A stretch of DNA of 40,042 nucleotides from positions 8,503 through 48,544 of the forward strand of contig FJUW01000104.1 in the NCBI GenBank assembly GCA_900074885.1. Direction: 5' to 3'. Shown one piece after another: positions 20,781-33,400 of this stretch. The DNA comes from Rhynchosporium graminicola (lineage: Eukaryota; Ascomycota; Leotiomycetes; Helotiales; Ploettnerulaceae). The notes below the pieces were generated by a model, which was not told where the DNA came from, searched no databases, and saw only the letters and a list, made by a program, of their open reading frames with translations. The position numbers were made by a program, and so were the translations under genes. Within the stretch, counting starts at the first letter, position 1. Every line of letters starts with the position of its first letter.

Positions 20781-23700
20781 CTATAGTTAGTATAAATAAG
20801 CTAGGAGTCTCTATAAATAGCCTGATTAATACCGGAGCGAACAGTTATCTATTTATTAATCGCACTCTTACTAGACGACTATCGGGGGCCCTCGGTATTA
20901 AAATCGAGCTACTGCTTTATTCTATTCTAATACGTAGTTTCTAATAATCTATTAGAACCTATATTACTTATTTTATATATTTATACCTTTCTATTAATAG
21001 CAGGCGTATTTATAACTACCCTTTTATTCTCCCCGATTTAGGATAGTAAGATATAATTATTAGTATTAAATAGATATAACGATTTTAAGTTAAGCTAGAT
21101 ATACTCTACTATAAGTTACTATAGTCGGAACGCTATCTAGCTACCCTCTAATATAATAAGGAGATAATTATAACTCTATTACCTTATAAACTTAGTATTA
21201 ATCGATCTTACTAAATTAATACTAACGCGCAGGACTTAGTTATAAACTAGCTAGACTAACGCCGATTATACTAAACAGTAGTAATATAGTATATTAATAT
21301 ATTATCCTTACCTTTTAACTTATTTCCGCTTATCGCTAAGGAATCCGAACCTCTTTCCGCTCCGAATTCATCGAGAAAGGTACCTGCGCCGAAACCCTAT
21401 TATAAGTGCTCCTCTTAACCTCCGAGGATCTAGAAACTAGTTCCGATTTACTAAATTAGTACTATAGCTTTTCACTTTAATATAAAACGTAAAAGTTCCG
21501 AATTATTCTTTACTAGTATCTACGAGATAGACTACCTCTTATAAGACTATTTAAATAGCGACTCTCCTGAGGATCCCGATACCGAATAACTCGTAGCTGA
21601 AAAGCTACCGGAATAGTATTATACTCTTAAGGAAGCTTTTTCTAAGCGGGATTCTAATATTCTTCTATTATATCGCTTATACGATTATAAGATTATTTTA
21701 GAAGAACTATTACCTAATATATATTCGCTTTTATATTAGTAATTTATAGATAAATTATAAGTAACTAAGGAGTATCTTATAGAGAACCTAGATAAGGGAT
21801 TTATCGAATCTAGCTAAAGTCCCTTTATATTACTTATACTATTTATTAAAAAGGCCGATAGAGGATTATACTTCTATATTAACTATCGTAAGCTTAATAC
21901 GATCACTCGAAAGGATTCATACTTAATACCTAGGATCGATAAGCTCTTAACTCGTATATCTAAAGTAGTAATCTTTACTAAACTAGATATCTAAGTAGTA
22001 TTTAACCGTATTTATATAGACCCTGAATCCGAGGAGTATATTACCTTCCGAACTCGCTTCGGATCCTATAAATATAAAGTACTACCTTTCGGGCTCTATA
22101 ATAGACTTAGTATATACTAGCGATATATGAATAATATACTACTAGATTACTTAGATAATTTCTATATAGCTTACTTAGATAATATCCTTATATACTTAGA
22201 AACGCTTTAGGAATATAAGGAATATATTAAATTAGTATTATAATACTTAATAAATACTAGACTTTAAGTAGATATTAAGAAAAGCGAATTCCATATTACT
22301 TAGACTAAATACCTCGGATATATTATTACTACTAACGGAATCGAGCTAGATCCCGAGAAGGTAGTATTATTAGTAGACTAGAAGTACCCCGAAACGGTAA
22401 TAGCTATAAAATCCTTCTTAGGATTCTATAGGTTCTACTATTAATTTATTCGGAATTTCGGCCTTATCGCTAAACCTCTCTTAGTACTTACTCGGCCTAT
22501 AGTACTATAGAATTTCACTAATAATTATAAGAAGTCCTTCAACGATTTATATTAATAGCTACTATTAGTACAGAAACTATACTATTTCGACTCTGAATTA
22601 TAGACTAAACTAGAAACTAATACTTCTAATAGTATAATAGCTAGAGTTATCTCCTAATTATATAAAGATAACTAGTAGTATCTAATTAGATTTTACTCTT
22701 ATATTCTTAATAGATATAAACTAAACTAAGAGATCTACGATAAGGAGCTATATATTATTATTAAGTCTTTCCGGAAATAGAGACCGGAACTTATATCTCT
22801 ATAATACTATACCGGCGTATATATAGACTATTAATCCTTAGAATACTTTATAACTATTAAGGTCCTAACTAGTAAATAAGCTAGATAGATAGAATTCCTT
22901 TCTGAATTTAACTTTTAAATTATATATATACTTAGTAAAGATAATACTAAAGATAATATCCTTAGCTATAGGGAATAAGATCTAAGGATATAGGAATAAT
23001 AGAAACAGGATAGTAGATCTCGGGTTTTACTACCTCTAGATTACTTAGACCTTAGGATTAACGCGGAATTAGCTAAGTATTATATCGATTAAATCAGTTA
23101 TATATACCTAATATCACTAGGGACTAATACGCTACCGGAACTTATATATAACTCTTTTAATTTAATAGAGAAACTATACTAATTTAACTAAGAATCGTTC
23201 TCTAATAAACGGAATATATTAGGAGATAGCTATACTATTAATAATAGTTTACTACTTTATAATAGTCGTCTATACGTATAACGCTATACTCCGCTATATA
23301 CTCGTTTAATTAGTGAAGTCTATAATTAAGTTTCCTCCGCTTATTCGAATGCTCGTAAGACTGCCGAAATAATTTCTATCTATTACTACTAGAAAGGACT
23401 TATATCAGATATAAAATAGTATACTCGTAATTACTGCTCTTATTAGTACTCTTATCCGAAGTAAACGAAATAGTAAGGATTCCTCTACTTATTACCGGTA
23501 CTTAGCTACCTTATATAGTACTTAGCTATAGATTTTAAGGACTTCTCGCCTGATAACTAAGGATTTAATAGGATATTAGTATTTATCGACAACCTAAGGA
23601 AGGACTCAGTATCGATACTATACTAATATAATATCGATACCCGCGGGATAGTAATATTATTTATCTAATAGATATATCGTTTCGGATATACCTCTAAGTT

Positions 23701-24757
23701 AATTATATCTAACTAAGGAGCTTAGTTAATCTTATCCTTCTAGTAAGAGTTTTATTATATAATTAGAGTTAAGGTTAAGCTCTTTACCTCTTTCTACTAG
23801 TAAACTAATAGATAAATAGAGATTATAAATTAGTATATTAACTAACGCTTTAAATCCATTATTAATTACTACTAGAGTAACTAGAGCGAACTACTACTAA
23901 TAATAGACTGCGCCTAAGTAACCTTACTTTACGACTCTATCGGTATAGCGCTATATACTCTTAAATATAGTATATTACTATAGAATAGCTAGGACTAGAA
24001 GTAACTTACCGGATCGATACTATAAGAGAAGCTTAACTATACTAATACTAAATCCTTAGCTAAACGTGCTAAATCCGCTATCGAGGTTGCAAAAGCTAAT
24101 ATACTAGCTACTTAGTATAAGATAAGCGCTATAACTAACCCGAAACGGTACAGTATCGACTAAGAAGTTAGAAATAAGGTATTTCTCTTTATAAGGAACC
24201 TTAAGAATTACTAGCTAAGTAAGAAGCTATCTAGTCTCTAGGTAGGACTATACTAGGTCCTAGCTAAGATCAGATACTCTTATAAACTAGATTTACTCCC
24301 GGGATCTTCTATATATAATATATTTGCTCCTGAATTACTCTTTAAGGACCCGGATAATCTATTATTAAGCTAAGAGTTACTAAACTTACCCTCAGAGGTT
24401 ATTATTACTTAAGAAGAGTAAGAGTTATAAGATATACTTACTATATAGCTCCTAAGAGGTAATCTGAAGTATTAAGTTAGCTAGCTAAGCTATAACTTAG
24501 ACCTAACTTAGTATAACGCTTCTGATCTAATAGGTACTCCGTATAAGCTTAGAGACTTCTACGCTACTAACTTAAGTAAACTTAGACTTCTGTGTAAACT
24601 AGAATAGTAGATTAAGGCCTAAGAAGATAGAATAGATAACTATAATTACTTAGAGGATAATAAGCTATTATAATTACTAGTATTAGAATTTATTACTAAG
24701 GATAATCTCCTGATTATACTCCGTAATAATACTATATCTAGAACTCTACTTCTTTAA
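20765..24757 (+). pseudogene. Y2 pol remnant: protease, RT, RNase H, integrase, chromodomain
   Basis: It lies in the -1 frame relative to gag and overlaps its end. Protease triad is NTGA at 20828-20839 (Asp to Asn). RT about 21790-22340, with FTKLDI, YKVLPFGLYN and the catalytic box YLDN at 22172-22183. RNase H about 22540-22900. Integrase about 23340-24200, with LVFIDNLRKD and the zinc-binding region upstream. A chromodomain at about 24431-24600 (DILTI then LLRGNLKY and Y-x-DLT, ending APYKLRDF-like). The protease, RT and final stop frames agree, so few indels accumulated. The probable stop is TAA 24755-24757, overlapping the antisense frame tail to tail by about 20 bases. Function lost through many stops and the catalytic Asn. 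Confidence 0.9.
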
Positions 24758-25681
24758 TTACTTCTACTTTACTAGTTTTCTCTCCTAAGTTCTCCGGAGC
24801 TTCTAATAAATCTAGAATATCTAGAACCGGAACTACTATATCTAACTCCTTACCTAAATCTACTAACGTAGCCTTAGTAGTAGACTAAGTATAATAGCTA
24901 ATCCTACGGGCTTTTTTCTTTAGAGAGGATCCGGGAGTATCTAGATCTAATACTATCTCTAAACTAGAAGGTAAATTCCTCTTTCCTCTAGTATTAGATA
25001 TCGTAGCTTTAAATATAGCTTTCTTCGTAAATTCCTATATAATACTATTTAATTTCTTTATCTGCTTTAACGCTATTTCAGCTATTAACTTAGACTCTAC
25101 CGAATTAACTATTAGAAGATCTAAATCCTATATCGCGTTAGTATTATACTAGTATCTAAGGGTTTAAGATTATAACTTATTACCTTAATAAACTCTAACT
25201 CTTTAAATACTTTCTCTATAGAACGCTTTAAAGCTTAAGTCTCCGCTAATTATATAGTAGTAATCTCTAACGTAGTAATAAGAGTAGCAGATTTCGCGAG
25301 ATAATAGATCTAATTAATAGCCTTATAAGCAGTTATAATACTACTCCGATTTAGCTCTATGTCCTTAGCTTTACCGCTAGGAAGTAAACCGGATAGAATA
25401 GTATACTCTATATTAATATAGTTAGGTAACTATAATACGTTAGTATATATAACTATATTTAGGTTTAAGTAACTTATATACTTATAACTGCTCTTTAACG
25501 CCGAATAATACTTATAAAGCTTAAAGTTAAGCTTATTAAATAAGTATAAGAGTTCTAAAACAGGAGTATTATTATACTTTATCTTAAGGAAAGCGCGAAT
25601 ATATCATAGGTAATATATACGATACGCTACTGAAAGAGTACTAGCAGGAACTAGTAAAGGTATTATAGGAGTTAGCGTTAT
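24738..25681 (-). pseudogene. Antisense frame (aORF) of family Y, unknown function
   Basis: On the - strand, from an ATA (former ATG, 25679-25681) to a TAG at 24738-24740, about 310 codons can be read with only about eight stops, TAG/TAA or one TGA at plausible former Gln/Trp sites. One frame change lies near 25140. This is far fewer stops than any non-coding frame in this TpA-rich DNA. The N-terminal half is Leu/Ser/Lys-rich (LSGLLPSGKAKDIELN, ALKRSIEKVFKELEFI); the C-terminal half has a basic patch (SSLKKKARR) and a charged, possibly coiled-coil tail ending KVEVIKEVEF. I recognise no domain. The same tail, with a 9-base in-frame length difference, is in Y1 at 28858-28989. It lies between pol and the polypurine tract, convergent with pol. 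Alternative: an accidental open antisense frame. Confidence 0.6.
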
Positions 25682-26176
25682 AGATCCGTGAAACTCCTGT
25701 ACTACACTTAAGGACTATCCCTAAAACTAAGATAGGAAACTTACTTATATTAAGAGAAGAGTCGATTAGGTCGATTAATATATAAGATTATAGTAGACTA
25801 CTATAGTAGTTAGTAATAATACTTACTCTAGGAGCTATATCGTAGTCTAGGGAGAGTAAACTTATAAGTTAAAGTAGTTATCGTAGTTAAAAAGGAAAGG
25901 CTCTAATATTAATAAACTCTTTCCTTTATATACCTTACGCCCTACTTAAACTCAACTTCTACTGTAAATAGATAAAGCAAATACTACTTACCGCCCGATT
26001 TGGAAGCTACGACTAATATAGTAATATTATAGCGATATAACTAGTCAGAACCTAATAAAGAATTTACTACTACTAAAGAGCGGCTAGCGCATGTTACGCG
26101 AATATCGAAAAAAACAGTAATAATAAAGACTAATTCTAGTATAAACTATAACCTTCCGAGCTTAGGGTTAAGCTCT
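25682..26176. other. Y2 3' non-coding region
   Basis: About 0.5 kb between the antisense frame and the polypurine tract. No coding frame found. On the - strand a TATATAAAGG box (+ strand 25923-25933) lies about 240 bases upstream of the aORF start and could be its promoter. The stretch keeps some CpA and TpG (for example GCGCATGTTACGCG), so RIP was milder here. Confidence 0.45.
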
Positions 26177-26193
26177 TCTTAGGGGGGGGGTAA
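26177..26193 (+). other. Polypurine tract of Y2
   Basis: CTTAGGGGGGGGGTAA directly before the 3' LTR; nine G in a row. Primer site for plus-strand synthesis. Confidence 0.85.
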
Positions 26194-26461
26194 TATGACG
26201 ACAGCTTACCTGAATATCATATAAGAAGAAGAATAGATACTAGGGCCTAAGTTCATAGGTATCCTAGCAGAACTAGTGTCCGACTCGGTATAGTATCGGG
26301 CTAGTACTAGTATATATATATAAGGTGCCTTATACTCTATCTCTCTTCTTCTTCTTTCCTTATCTTTTTGTTTCCTTCGTAGTAGACTATATAAGATCGC
26401 TCTTAGCCTCTCTACTCGTTTATTCTTGCTTATATACCGCCTTGAGTCTTGTGTCGTTACA
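26194..26461 (+). repeat. 3' LTR of Y2, 268 bp
   Basis: Same length as the 5' LTR. Its 3' end is intact (CTTGAGTCTTGTGTCGTTACA region) while its first bases are RIP-mutated (TATGACGAC), the reverse of the 5' LTR. TATA box near 26311 and R start at 26362-26373. The right target duplication CGAGC is 26462-26466. Confidence 0.94.
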
Positions 26462-28857
26462 CGAGCTAGATCCTAAGAAAGTAGTACTATTAGTAAACTA
26501 GAAGTACTCTTAAATAATAACTATTATAAAATCCTTCTTATGATTCTATCGTTTTTACTATTGATTTATTCGGAATTTCGGCCTTATTACTAAACCTCTT
26601 TTAACGCTTATCTAGCCTATAGTACTATAGAGTTTTACTAACGATTATAAGAAATCCTTTAATAAGCTATAATAATAGCTATTATTAGTATAGAAACTAT
26701 ACTATTTCGATCTAGAATTATAAACTAAGCTAGAAACTAATACTTCTAATAATATTAAAACTAGAGTTATCTCCTAATTATATAAAGATAACTAGTAGTA
26801 TCTAATTAGATTTTACTCTTATATTCTTAATAGATATAAACTAAACTAAGAGATCTATAATAAGGAATTATATACTATTATTAAGTTTTTCCGGAAATAA
26901 AGACTTGAACTTATATCACTATAACGCTATACTAGTATATATATAGACTATCAATCCCTAGGATACTTTATAAGTATTAAGGTCCTAACTAGTAAGTAAG
27001 CTAGATAAATAGAATTCCTATCCGAATTTAACTTTTAAATTATATATATACTTAGTAAAGATAATGCTAAAGCTAATATCCTTAGCTATAAGGAATAAGA
27101 CCTGAAAATATAAGAATAGTGGAAATAGAATAATAAATCTCAGGTTTTATTACTATTAGATTACTTAGATCTTAAGATTAACGCGGAATTAGCTAAATAC
27201 TTTATCGATCAGATTAGTTATATATATCTAATATCGCTAGATACTAATATACTATCGGAACCTATACGTAACTCCTTTAATTTAATCGAGAAACTATATT
27301 AATTTTACTAAGAATTATTCTCTAATAAACAGAATATATCAGAAAATAGCTATACTATTAATAATAGCTTACTATTTTATAATAATTATCTATATATATA
27401 ACGCTATACTCTATTATATATCTATTTAATTAGTAAAGTTTACGATTAAGTTTCTTCTACTTATCTAAATACTTATAAGACTATCGAAATAATTTCTATC
27501 TATTACTATTAAAAAGGACTTATATCGAACGTGAAATAGTATACTTATAATTACTACTTCTACTAGTACTCTTATCTAAAGTAAATAAAATAGTAAGGAT
27601 TCCTCTACTTATTACTAGTACTTAGCTATCTTATATGGTACTTAGCTATAGATTTTAAGGACTTCTTGCTTAATAACTAAGGATTTAATAAGATATTAAT
27701 ATTTATTAACTACTTAAAGAAAGACTTTATATTAATACTATACTATTATAATATCGATACCTATAGGATAGCTATACTATTTATCTAATAGATATATCGT
27801 TTCAGATATACTTCTAAGTTAATTATATCTAACTAAGGAGTATAATTTATCTTATTCTTCTAGTAAGAGTTTTATTATATAATTAGAGTTAAGATTAAGC
27901 TTTTTATCTCTTTCTACTAGTAAACTAATAGATAAATAGAGATTATAAACTAATATATTAACTAATGCCTTAGACTTTTTATTAATTACTACTAAAGTAA
28001 CTAAAGCGAACTACTACTAATAATAGATCGCGCTTAAGTAATTTTACTTTATAATTCTATTAGTATAGCGCTATATATTCTTAAATATAATATACTACTA
28101 TAGAATAGCTAAGATTAGAAGTAACTTACTATATTAATACTATAAGAGAAGATTAGTTATATTAATACTAAATCTTTAGCTAAATTTACTAAATCCGCTA
28201 TCGAGTTTATAAAAGCTAATATACTAGCTACTTAATTAAAGACAAGTATTATAACTAACCTGAAATAGTATTATATTAACTAAGAAGTTAATCATAAGGT
28301 ATTTCTTTTTATAAAGAACCTTAAGAACTATTAGCTAAGTAAAAAGCTATCTAGTCTCTAAGCTAGATTTCACTAAGTTCTAGCTAAAATTAGATACTCT
28401 TATAAGTTAGATTTATCTCTTAGAACTTCTATATATAATATATTCGTCTCGGAATTACTCTTTAAGGACTTAGATAACTTATTAATAAACTAGAAGCTAC
28501 TAAATCTACTCTTAGAAATTATTACTACTTAAGAAAAGTAATAATTATAAGATATACTTATTATATAGCTTCTAAGAGATAATCTAAAGTATTAAGTTAA
28601 TTAGCTAAGCTATAATCTAGATTTAACTTAGTATAATACTTCTAACTTAATAGATACTCTATATAAGCTTAGAGAATTCTATATTACTAACTTAAGTAAA
28701 CTTAGATCTCTATATAAACTAGATTAATAGATTAAAGCTTAAGAAGATAAAATAGATAACTATAGTTACTTAGAGAATAATAAACTATTATAAATACTAA
28801 TATTAAACTTTATTATTAAAGATAATCCTCTGATTATACTTTATATTAGTATTATAT
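26462..28857 (+). pseudogene. Y1 pol remnant, part 2: end of RT, RNase H, integrase, chromodomain
   Basis: After the duplicated CGAGC the Y1 RT resumes (ELDPKKVVLL-like). RNase H is about 26660-27030, integrase about 27470-28330 (zinc-binding part, then VFINYLKKD in place of the DDE stretch), and the chromodomain about 28551-28720. It aligns codon for codon with Y2 22340-24730 but with more CpG lost and more stops, so it is the older copy. Confidence 0.88.
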
Positions 28858-28989
28858 TTAAAACTTTATTTTCTCTATTACTTCTATTTTATTAGCTTTC
28901 TCTTCTAAAGCCTTCAGAGTATCTAGAATATCTAGAACTAGAATTACTATATTTAATTCTTTACTTAAATTTACTAATATAGCTCTAGT
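28858..28989 (-). pseudogene. Y1 antisense frame, C-terminal remnant
   Basis: The last 43 or so codons of the family Y antisense frame, without a stop, ending TAA at 28858-28860 on the - strand. It reads ILVNLSKELNIV to NKIEVIEKIKF and aligns with Y2 TLVDLGKELDIV to SKVEVIKEVEF, with three codons fewer near the end. The rest was separated by W. The open frame continues upstream into the W LTR to an ATG at 29044-29046, giving a 62-codon chimera. The 5' 19 or so codons are LTR sequence, so the intact frame is an accident of the junction and not a gene. Confidence 0.7.
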
Positions 28990-29157
28990 TATCACGGGTA
29001 AGCAACGCGTACGCAGATAGTCAAGTGTAGTATTCAAGAAGTTCAATATAGGAGAGAGTTAGGTTCTAGCCTAGCTCCGAAGGAAAATATACAAGTATCG
29101 CTAGACTTAGTAAATATAAATATCACTAGTACTTAATCCTAGGGCTCGCCTCTTATA
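28990..29157 (-). repeat. 3' LTR of W, 168 bp
   Basis: Only one copy is in the window, so the limits are inferred: the Y1 match ends at 28989, and the polypurine tract begins at 29158. The ends are TATCACGGG and CCTCTTATA, an imperfect inverted pair. It keeps several CpA/TpG (CAGATAGTCAAGTGTAG). Confidence 0.7.
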
Positions 29158-29176
29158 TTACTCCCCTCCTCCTTCC
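29158..29176 (-). other. Polypurine tract of W
   Basis: The - strand reads GGAAGGAGGAGGGGAGTAA directly before the LTR, the same GGGGAGTAA ending as in Z. Confidence 0.8.
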
Positions 29177-30430
29177 GCTTATCTTCTATCAGGGTTCGCC
29201 TCTAACGACCTATATCCCGCCTTATTATATATTATCCTATATTATAGTTCCGATTCGTTAGGGCTCATTATATCTACGACTCTTTTCCTCGCTCTATACT
29301 AACTTCGCTTAGAAGTTAATAATAATAGTAGACTAATAGAGTATAATAGCGAACTAATAGTAAGAGAATAATTAATAATACTACTAAAGTCATATAAGGC
29401 CCCCGGTTATTTATTTATATAACCTCTTTATTTATTTCCGGCTTATAATAATAGCAAGGCTAATTACGTCTTCTCGTTTCTTTATTATCGCTCTTCTTCC
29501 TATTATTAAATAAATTAGTAAACGCCTCTGCCTCCGCTATATATATACCTCTTTCTATTACTTTATAAACTAATTCCCTTCTTCTTAATTAACTATTACT
29601 AACTATAAGTTAATAATATTATCTAGTATTAATTACTTTTTTTCCTTTCGCTATCTTTACTTTAAAAACACTATACTCTACTTACTACTAATTAGAGTTA
29701 GATATCTTCTATTATCTACTACGCTATTTATACTCTCTCCGAGGTCGACTATATTAACTAGAATATAAGTCGGATCCTGCTTATTTTCGTCTGATATATA
29801 CTAACTTATATAGTCTACTCGCTCCCGCGCTTATACGACTTATTCTTATAAGCGTAAGAACTATAAAAACTTATATATTTATCCTAAGCTCCGCTAGGAA
29901 AATATTACTTACTATTTAGTCTTTAAATAATATATATTACTTATACTATCTAGACTTACTCTACTAATAGAGATACTATATAAGTTATCGGACTCCGCTC
30001 GCTTTCTATTGCTAATTACTTATTTAGCGCTAACGCTTACTATAATCTTAGTAAAGTCCTTAAGGCCTAGAAGACCTTAAAGCTTCTCTAAGCTACCGGT
30101 CTTCTCTTCTTATAACTATCCTCGGACTCTGCTTATATTTTATTACTAATTACTTATTTTAGGTCTATTACTACTAAAATAACTAATTTAGTTACTAATA
30201 TTATTACTTAGTAGAGTTAGATATAAGTTTCCCGGACTCTATTTACTCTCTATTGCTAACCGCTATAATACTAGTAAGGTCCCTCCTGCTTTAGTTTTAG
30301 GTCCCTATAGAGCTAACTAAGCTAGTTATTTTGATTTAGTATAAAGTCCTAGGGAAATTCGTTAGATTATATTATATTACTTTTCAATTAATAAAATTAT
30401 ATAAAAAGAAATCCGAACTCCGCTTATTAA
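29177..30430. other. W 3' region without recognised gene
   Basis: 1.25 kb between the W integrase end and the polypurine tract. Reading frames on both strands are short. A degenerate motif CGGACTCNGCT followed by TATTGCTAA or similar recurs at about 29990, 30123 and 30234 (weak form near 30412), suggesting decayed direct repeats. I see no RNA gene. An accessory frame as in Y cannot be shown here. Confidence 0.4.
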
Positions 30431-33400
30431 TACTATTAACTCGCCTGAAATTAAGTAGATCTCCTCTTCTTTTTCTTTTTCTCTTATACTTATCTAGGTT
30501 TATTATAATACTTAATATCTCTATACTTAGTTTTAAACTCGTCTATAGCTATAGTATCTGATAAGTCTTTAATAAGTTCCTATATAAGTTCGTAATAACT
30601 CGCTTACTTTACTAGTATCTCCTTACCTTTCTCTTTTCTTCTCGATTTATCTTTAGTATAAAGAATCTCCTCTACTTATTATTCTTTATAAGTCTTAAAT
30701 AGTATAAGCTCTAGTTAACTATTATTAGTCTCCTGCTTAAGTAATAAGTCGTAGCTCGCTAGTTATAATAGATCTATATAAAACACTAGGTAAATATTAT
30801 TAGAGACCCTAGATAAACGAATAGCTACTAGCGATAATACTTTATCTACTATATACTTAGTGTGCTTCGTATTAAGACTCTTTTTTAATTGATTTATCTG
30901 GTAGTTATATAGGTCTAACTATACTTTATCTCCTTTCTAGTATACTAAGGCTAGAGTCGTTATCTTATTAGCGCTATCCTCCTATTTCTAAGCGGACGCC
31001 GCTATATTCGACTATTATAAGTTAGTAATCTTCTTTATCTTTTCTACGAATACTACTGCTTATTCGCTCGATAGTAGCTAAGAGTTAATCTCGGGTTCTA
31101 TCTCTAACGGGATAAGTAATAGCACTTCGTACTTATATATAGTAAAGAATAAGCTTATCCTAAGGCTTGTATAATAATATTTATTTAATACTAACTAAGC
31201 TATAAGAAGCTACTTTTTCTAGTCAGATTATTCTTAGTTAATAAAGTTCTATAAATAAGCTTAGATATCTTAATTTAGCTTTTCTAGTCCTTTATTAGTT
31301 TATAAGTAATATCCGGAGCTAAGTCTCTATTATATACTAATTAAGCGATAAAAGGTCTTCTAGATTATACTTATCTAGTTAGTACTTTTATTACTTATAA
31401 TTACTCGCGGTATCCTTTAGTTTCTTACTTAGTATTCTATGAATTTCTTAGCGTATTCCTCTGCTTTTATACTAGGTATCGCTTCGACGACTACTTATTT
31501 ACTTAACTAGTCTTTAATTACTTAAAAATAATAGTTACCCTAAGAGTCTAGTAAGTTAGTTATAAAATCTATAGATATCTCTTAGAAGAATTAGTTAGGA
31601 ACTAGTAATAATCTTAGGAGTCTATACTTATATTCTCTTTATACTTTATTTCTCTTATAATAGTTATAGTTCCTTAAGAATTATCTTATATACCTTAACT
31701 ATAGTAGCTAGTAGAAGGAGTGTCCTAGTATTAATATAGTAGAGTCCCGCTCTAGATAACTATAGACCGGCGAGTTATAGATAGACTAGATAAGCCTTAT
31801 CCTTAGGGTATTATTTTCGAGAGTCTCAGGGTCTATTGTTTTATAATCAGACTCTAGTATAACTAGGGCGCTTAGTACTTATAACTTTCTATAGTAATAT
31901 AAGTAGTTCTTTATATCTATATAATAGTTACTAACTTAGATTTTAATCTTGATTTCGCTTAGGAAAGATTAGATCTTATCTTATAATAAGCGGAGTATAG
32001 TTTAATATATCGTATTCTCTTATACTATAGTATCTTATAAGTTATTTAGTTCTTTATCCTAGAAAGAGCCTCTAGCTACTACTAAGTCTAAGGTAAGAAC
32101 TTAGCCGGAGAGTATAGTTGATAGCTAAGTAGATATAAGTACTACTCTTATCCTATTTTCCCTTTCTAAAGTTAGCTAGTTTACTATATATTCCGGGTCT
32201 AAAAACCTGCGGAACTTCGAATTTATATTACTTACTCCTAATATATCTTACTCCCTTTATAATAAGGTATCCGGGATAATAGCTTCGGATCCTAGCCTAT
32301 ATATTAAGGTAAACTTAAATAGTACTAAGGTCTTATACTAGTATACTTAACGCTCTAATAGCTATTACTTAGTTATAAAATACTTAAGGTTCTTATAATC
32401 TATTTAAATTATAAAAGAGCTATATACTTTTAACTTAGAGGCCTAGAATTTCAAGTAAGTGATTACTACTAGTATCTCCTTATTATAAATATTATAATTA
32501 ATTTCGGCTTTATTCAGCTTCTAAGCGAAGAAGCCTACTAGTTATCGGACTCTATCCTTTTCTTATAGGAGAGCGCCTCTTATCGCGAATCTATTATAAT
32601 TAGTCTCTAAGAATATCTAAAGGCTCGGATCCTAGTATATAAGTACCGGAGTATTATAAAACTTCTCTATTAGAGCCTTAAATACTTTCTCCTCTAATTT
32701 TCCCTAGGAGAATAAGTAACTCTTCTCTATTAATACTATTAAGGGCGTAGCTAGCTTTAAGTAGTTCGCTATAAATATTTAGTAGAAGTTTATAAATCCT
32801 AAGAAATATTATACCTCTTTCTAAGTCTTAGGCTACGCTTAGTTCTTAATTACTATTACCTTTTCTAGATAAGTACTTATACCTTTTCTATTAGTATATA
32901 TAATAAATCCTAGATATTTAAGCTTCTTACGTGCGAACTCGCTCTTTCCGGGATCTAAGCATAGTCTATTATCCTAAAGCTTATAGAGAACAGTTCGGAC
33001 CTTTTCGAAGTAGTTTTCTCTAGAGCCGTTCGAGTAAATAATTATATTATCTATATAAGCTAAGGTAAAGTCGTCTAATTATTCTCTTAATAAACTATTA
33101 ATATACTACTAGAAACTCGCCGGAGCCCCTGATAATCTAAAAGGATATACGAGCTATTTAAAAGACTTAAATCTTATACGAAAGGCTATTTTATACTCGT
33201 GACTTAACGCTATATATATTTAATAAAATACTGAAACTATATTTACCTTAGTAAGCTATTTAGTACTTATAAGGTTCTGTAAGGTCTCTAGTATTAATAG
33301 TAATAGGTACTAGTCTAGCTTCGTAATAGCATTCAGCGCTTAATAGTCGTAATAGAACCTTAGACCTCCCCCGGGCTTCCGCATAAAAAGAATAAGAGCT

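Larger units (their letters stand above)
18685..26461 (+). mobile_element. Y2: full-length family Y chromovirus, 7777 bp
   Basis: 268-bp LTRs at both ends, perfect 5-bp target duplication CGAGC (18680-18684 and 26462-26466), primer site, gag, pol in the -1 frame, an antisense frame and a polypurine tract: the reference copy for this family. It is inserted in the RT of Y1, another member of the same family. All coding frames are broken by RIP, so it cannot move by itself. Confidence 0.94.
7231..28989 (+). mobile_element. Y1: oldest family Y chromovirus, split by Z, Y2 and W
   Basis: Pieces in order: 5' LTR 7231-7508, 35 bp of leader 7509-7543, [Z 7544-16194], gag-pol 16195-18684, [Y2 18685-26461], pol 26467-28857 and the start of the antisense frame 28858-28989, [W from 28990]. 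The pieces line up with uninterrupted Y2 in the same order. An 862-bp stretch equivalent to Y2 18988-19849 (most of the leader and the gag N-terminus) is missing at the Z insertion. Y1 is more heavily mutated than Y2 and Y3, with more CpG lost, which fits its being the host of the other insertions. Its 3' LTR is not in the window. Confidence 0.88.

Noticed and set aside
25950..25985. Small intron (GGTAAGT ... TTTACAG) upstream of the antisense frame, - strand
   Set aside because: The implied intron is only about 30 nt, too short for a fungal spliceosomal intron, and no exon frame supports it.
28858..29046. 62-codon open frame with ATG on the - strand
   Set aside because: Its N-terminal part is W LTR and the rest is the tail of the Y1 antisense frame. 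The start codon belongs to the LTR, so it is a junction accident.
29177..30430. Host gene or tRNA between W LTR and W pol
   Set aside because: No frame of useful length, no splice structure and no tRNA-like fold could be seen by eye.
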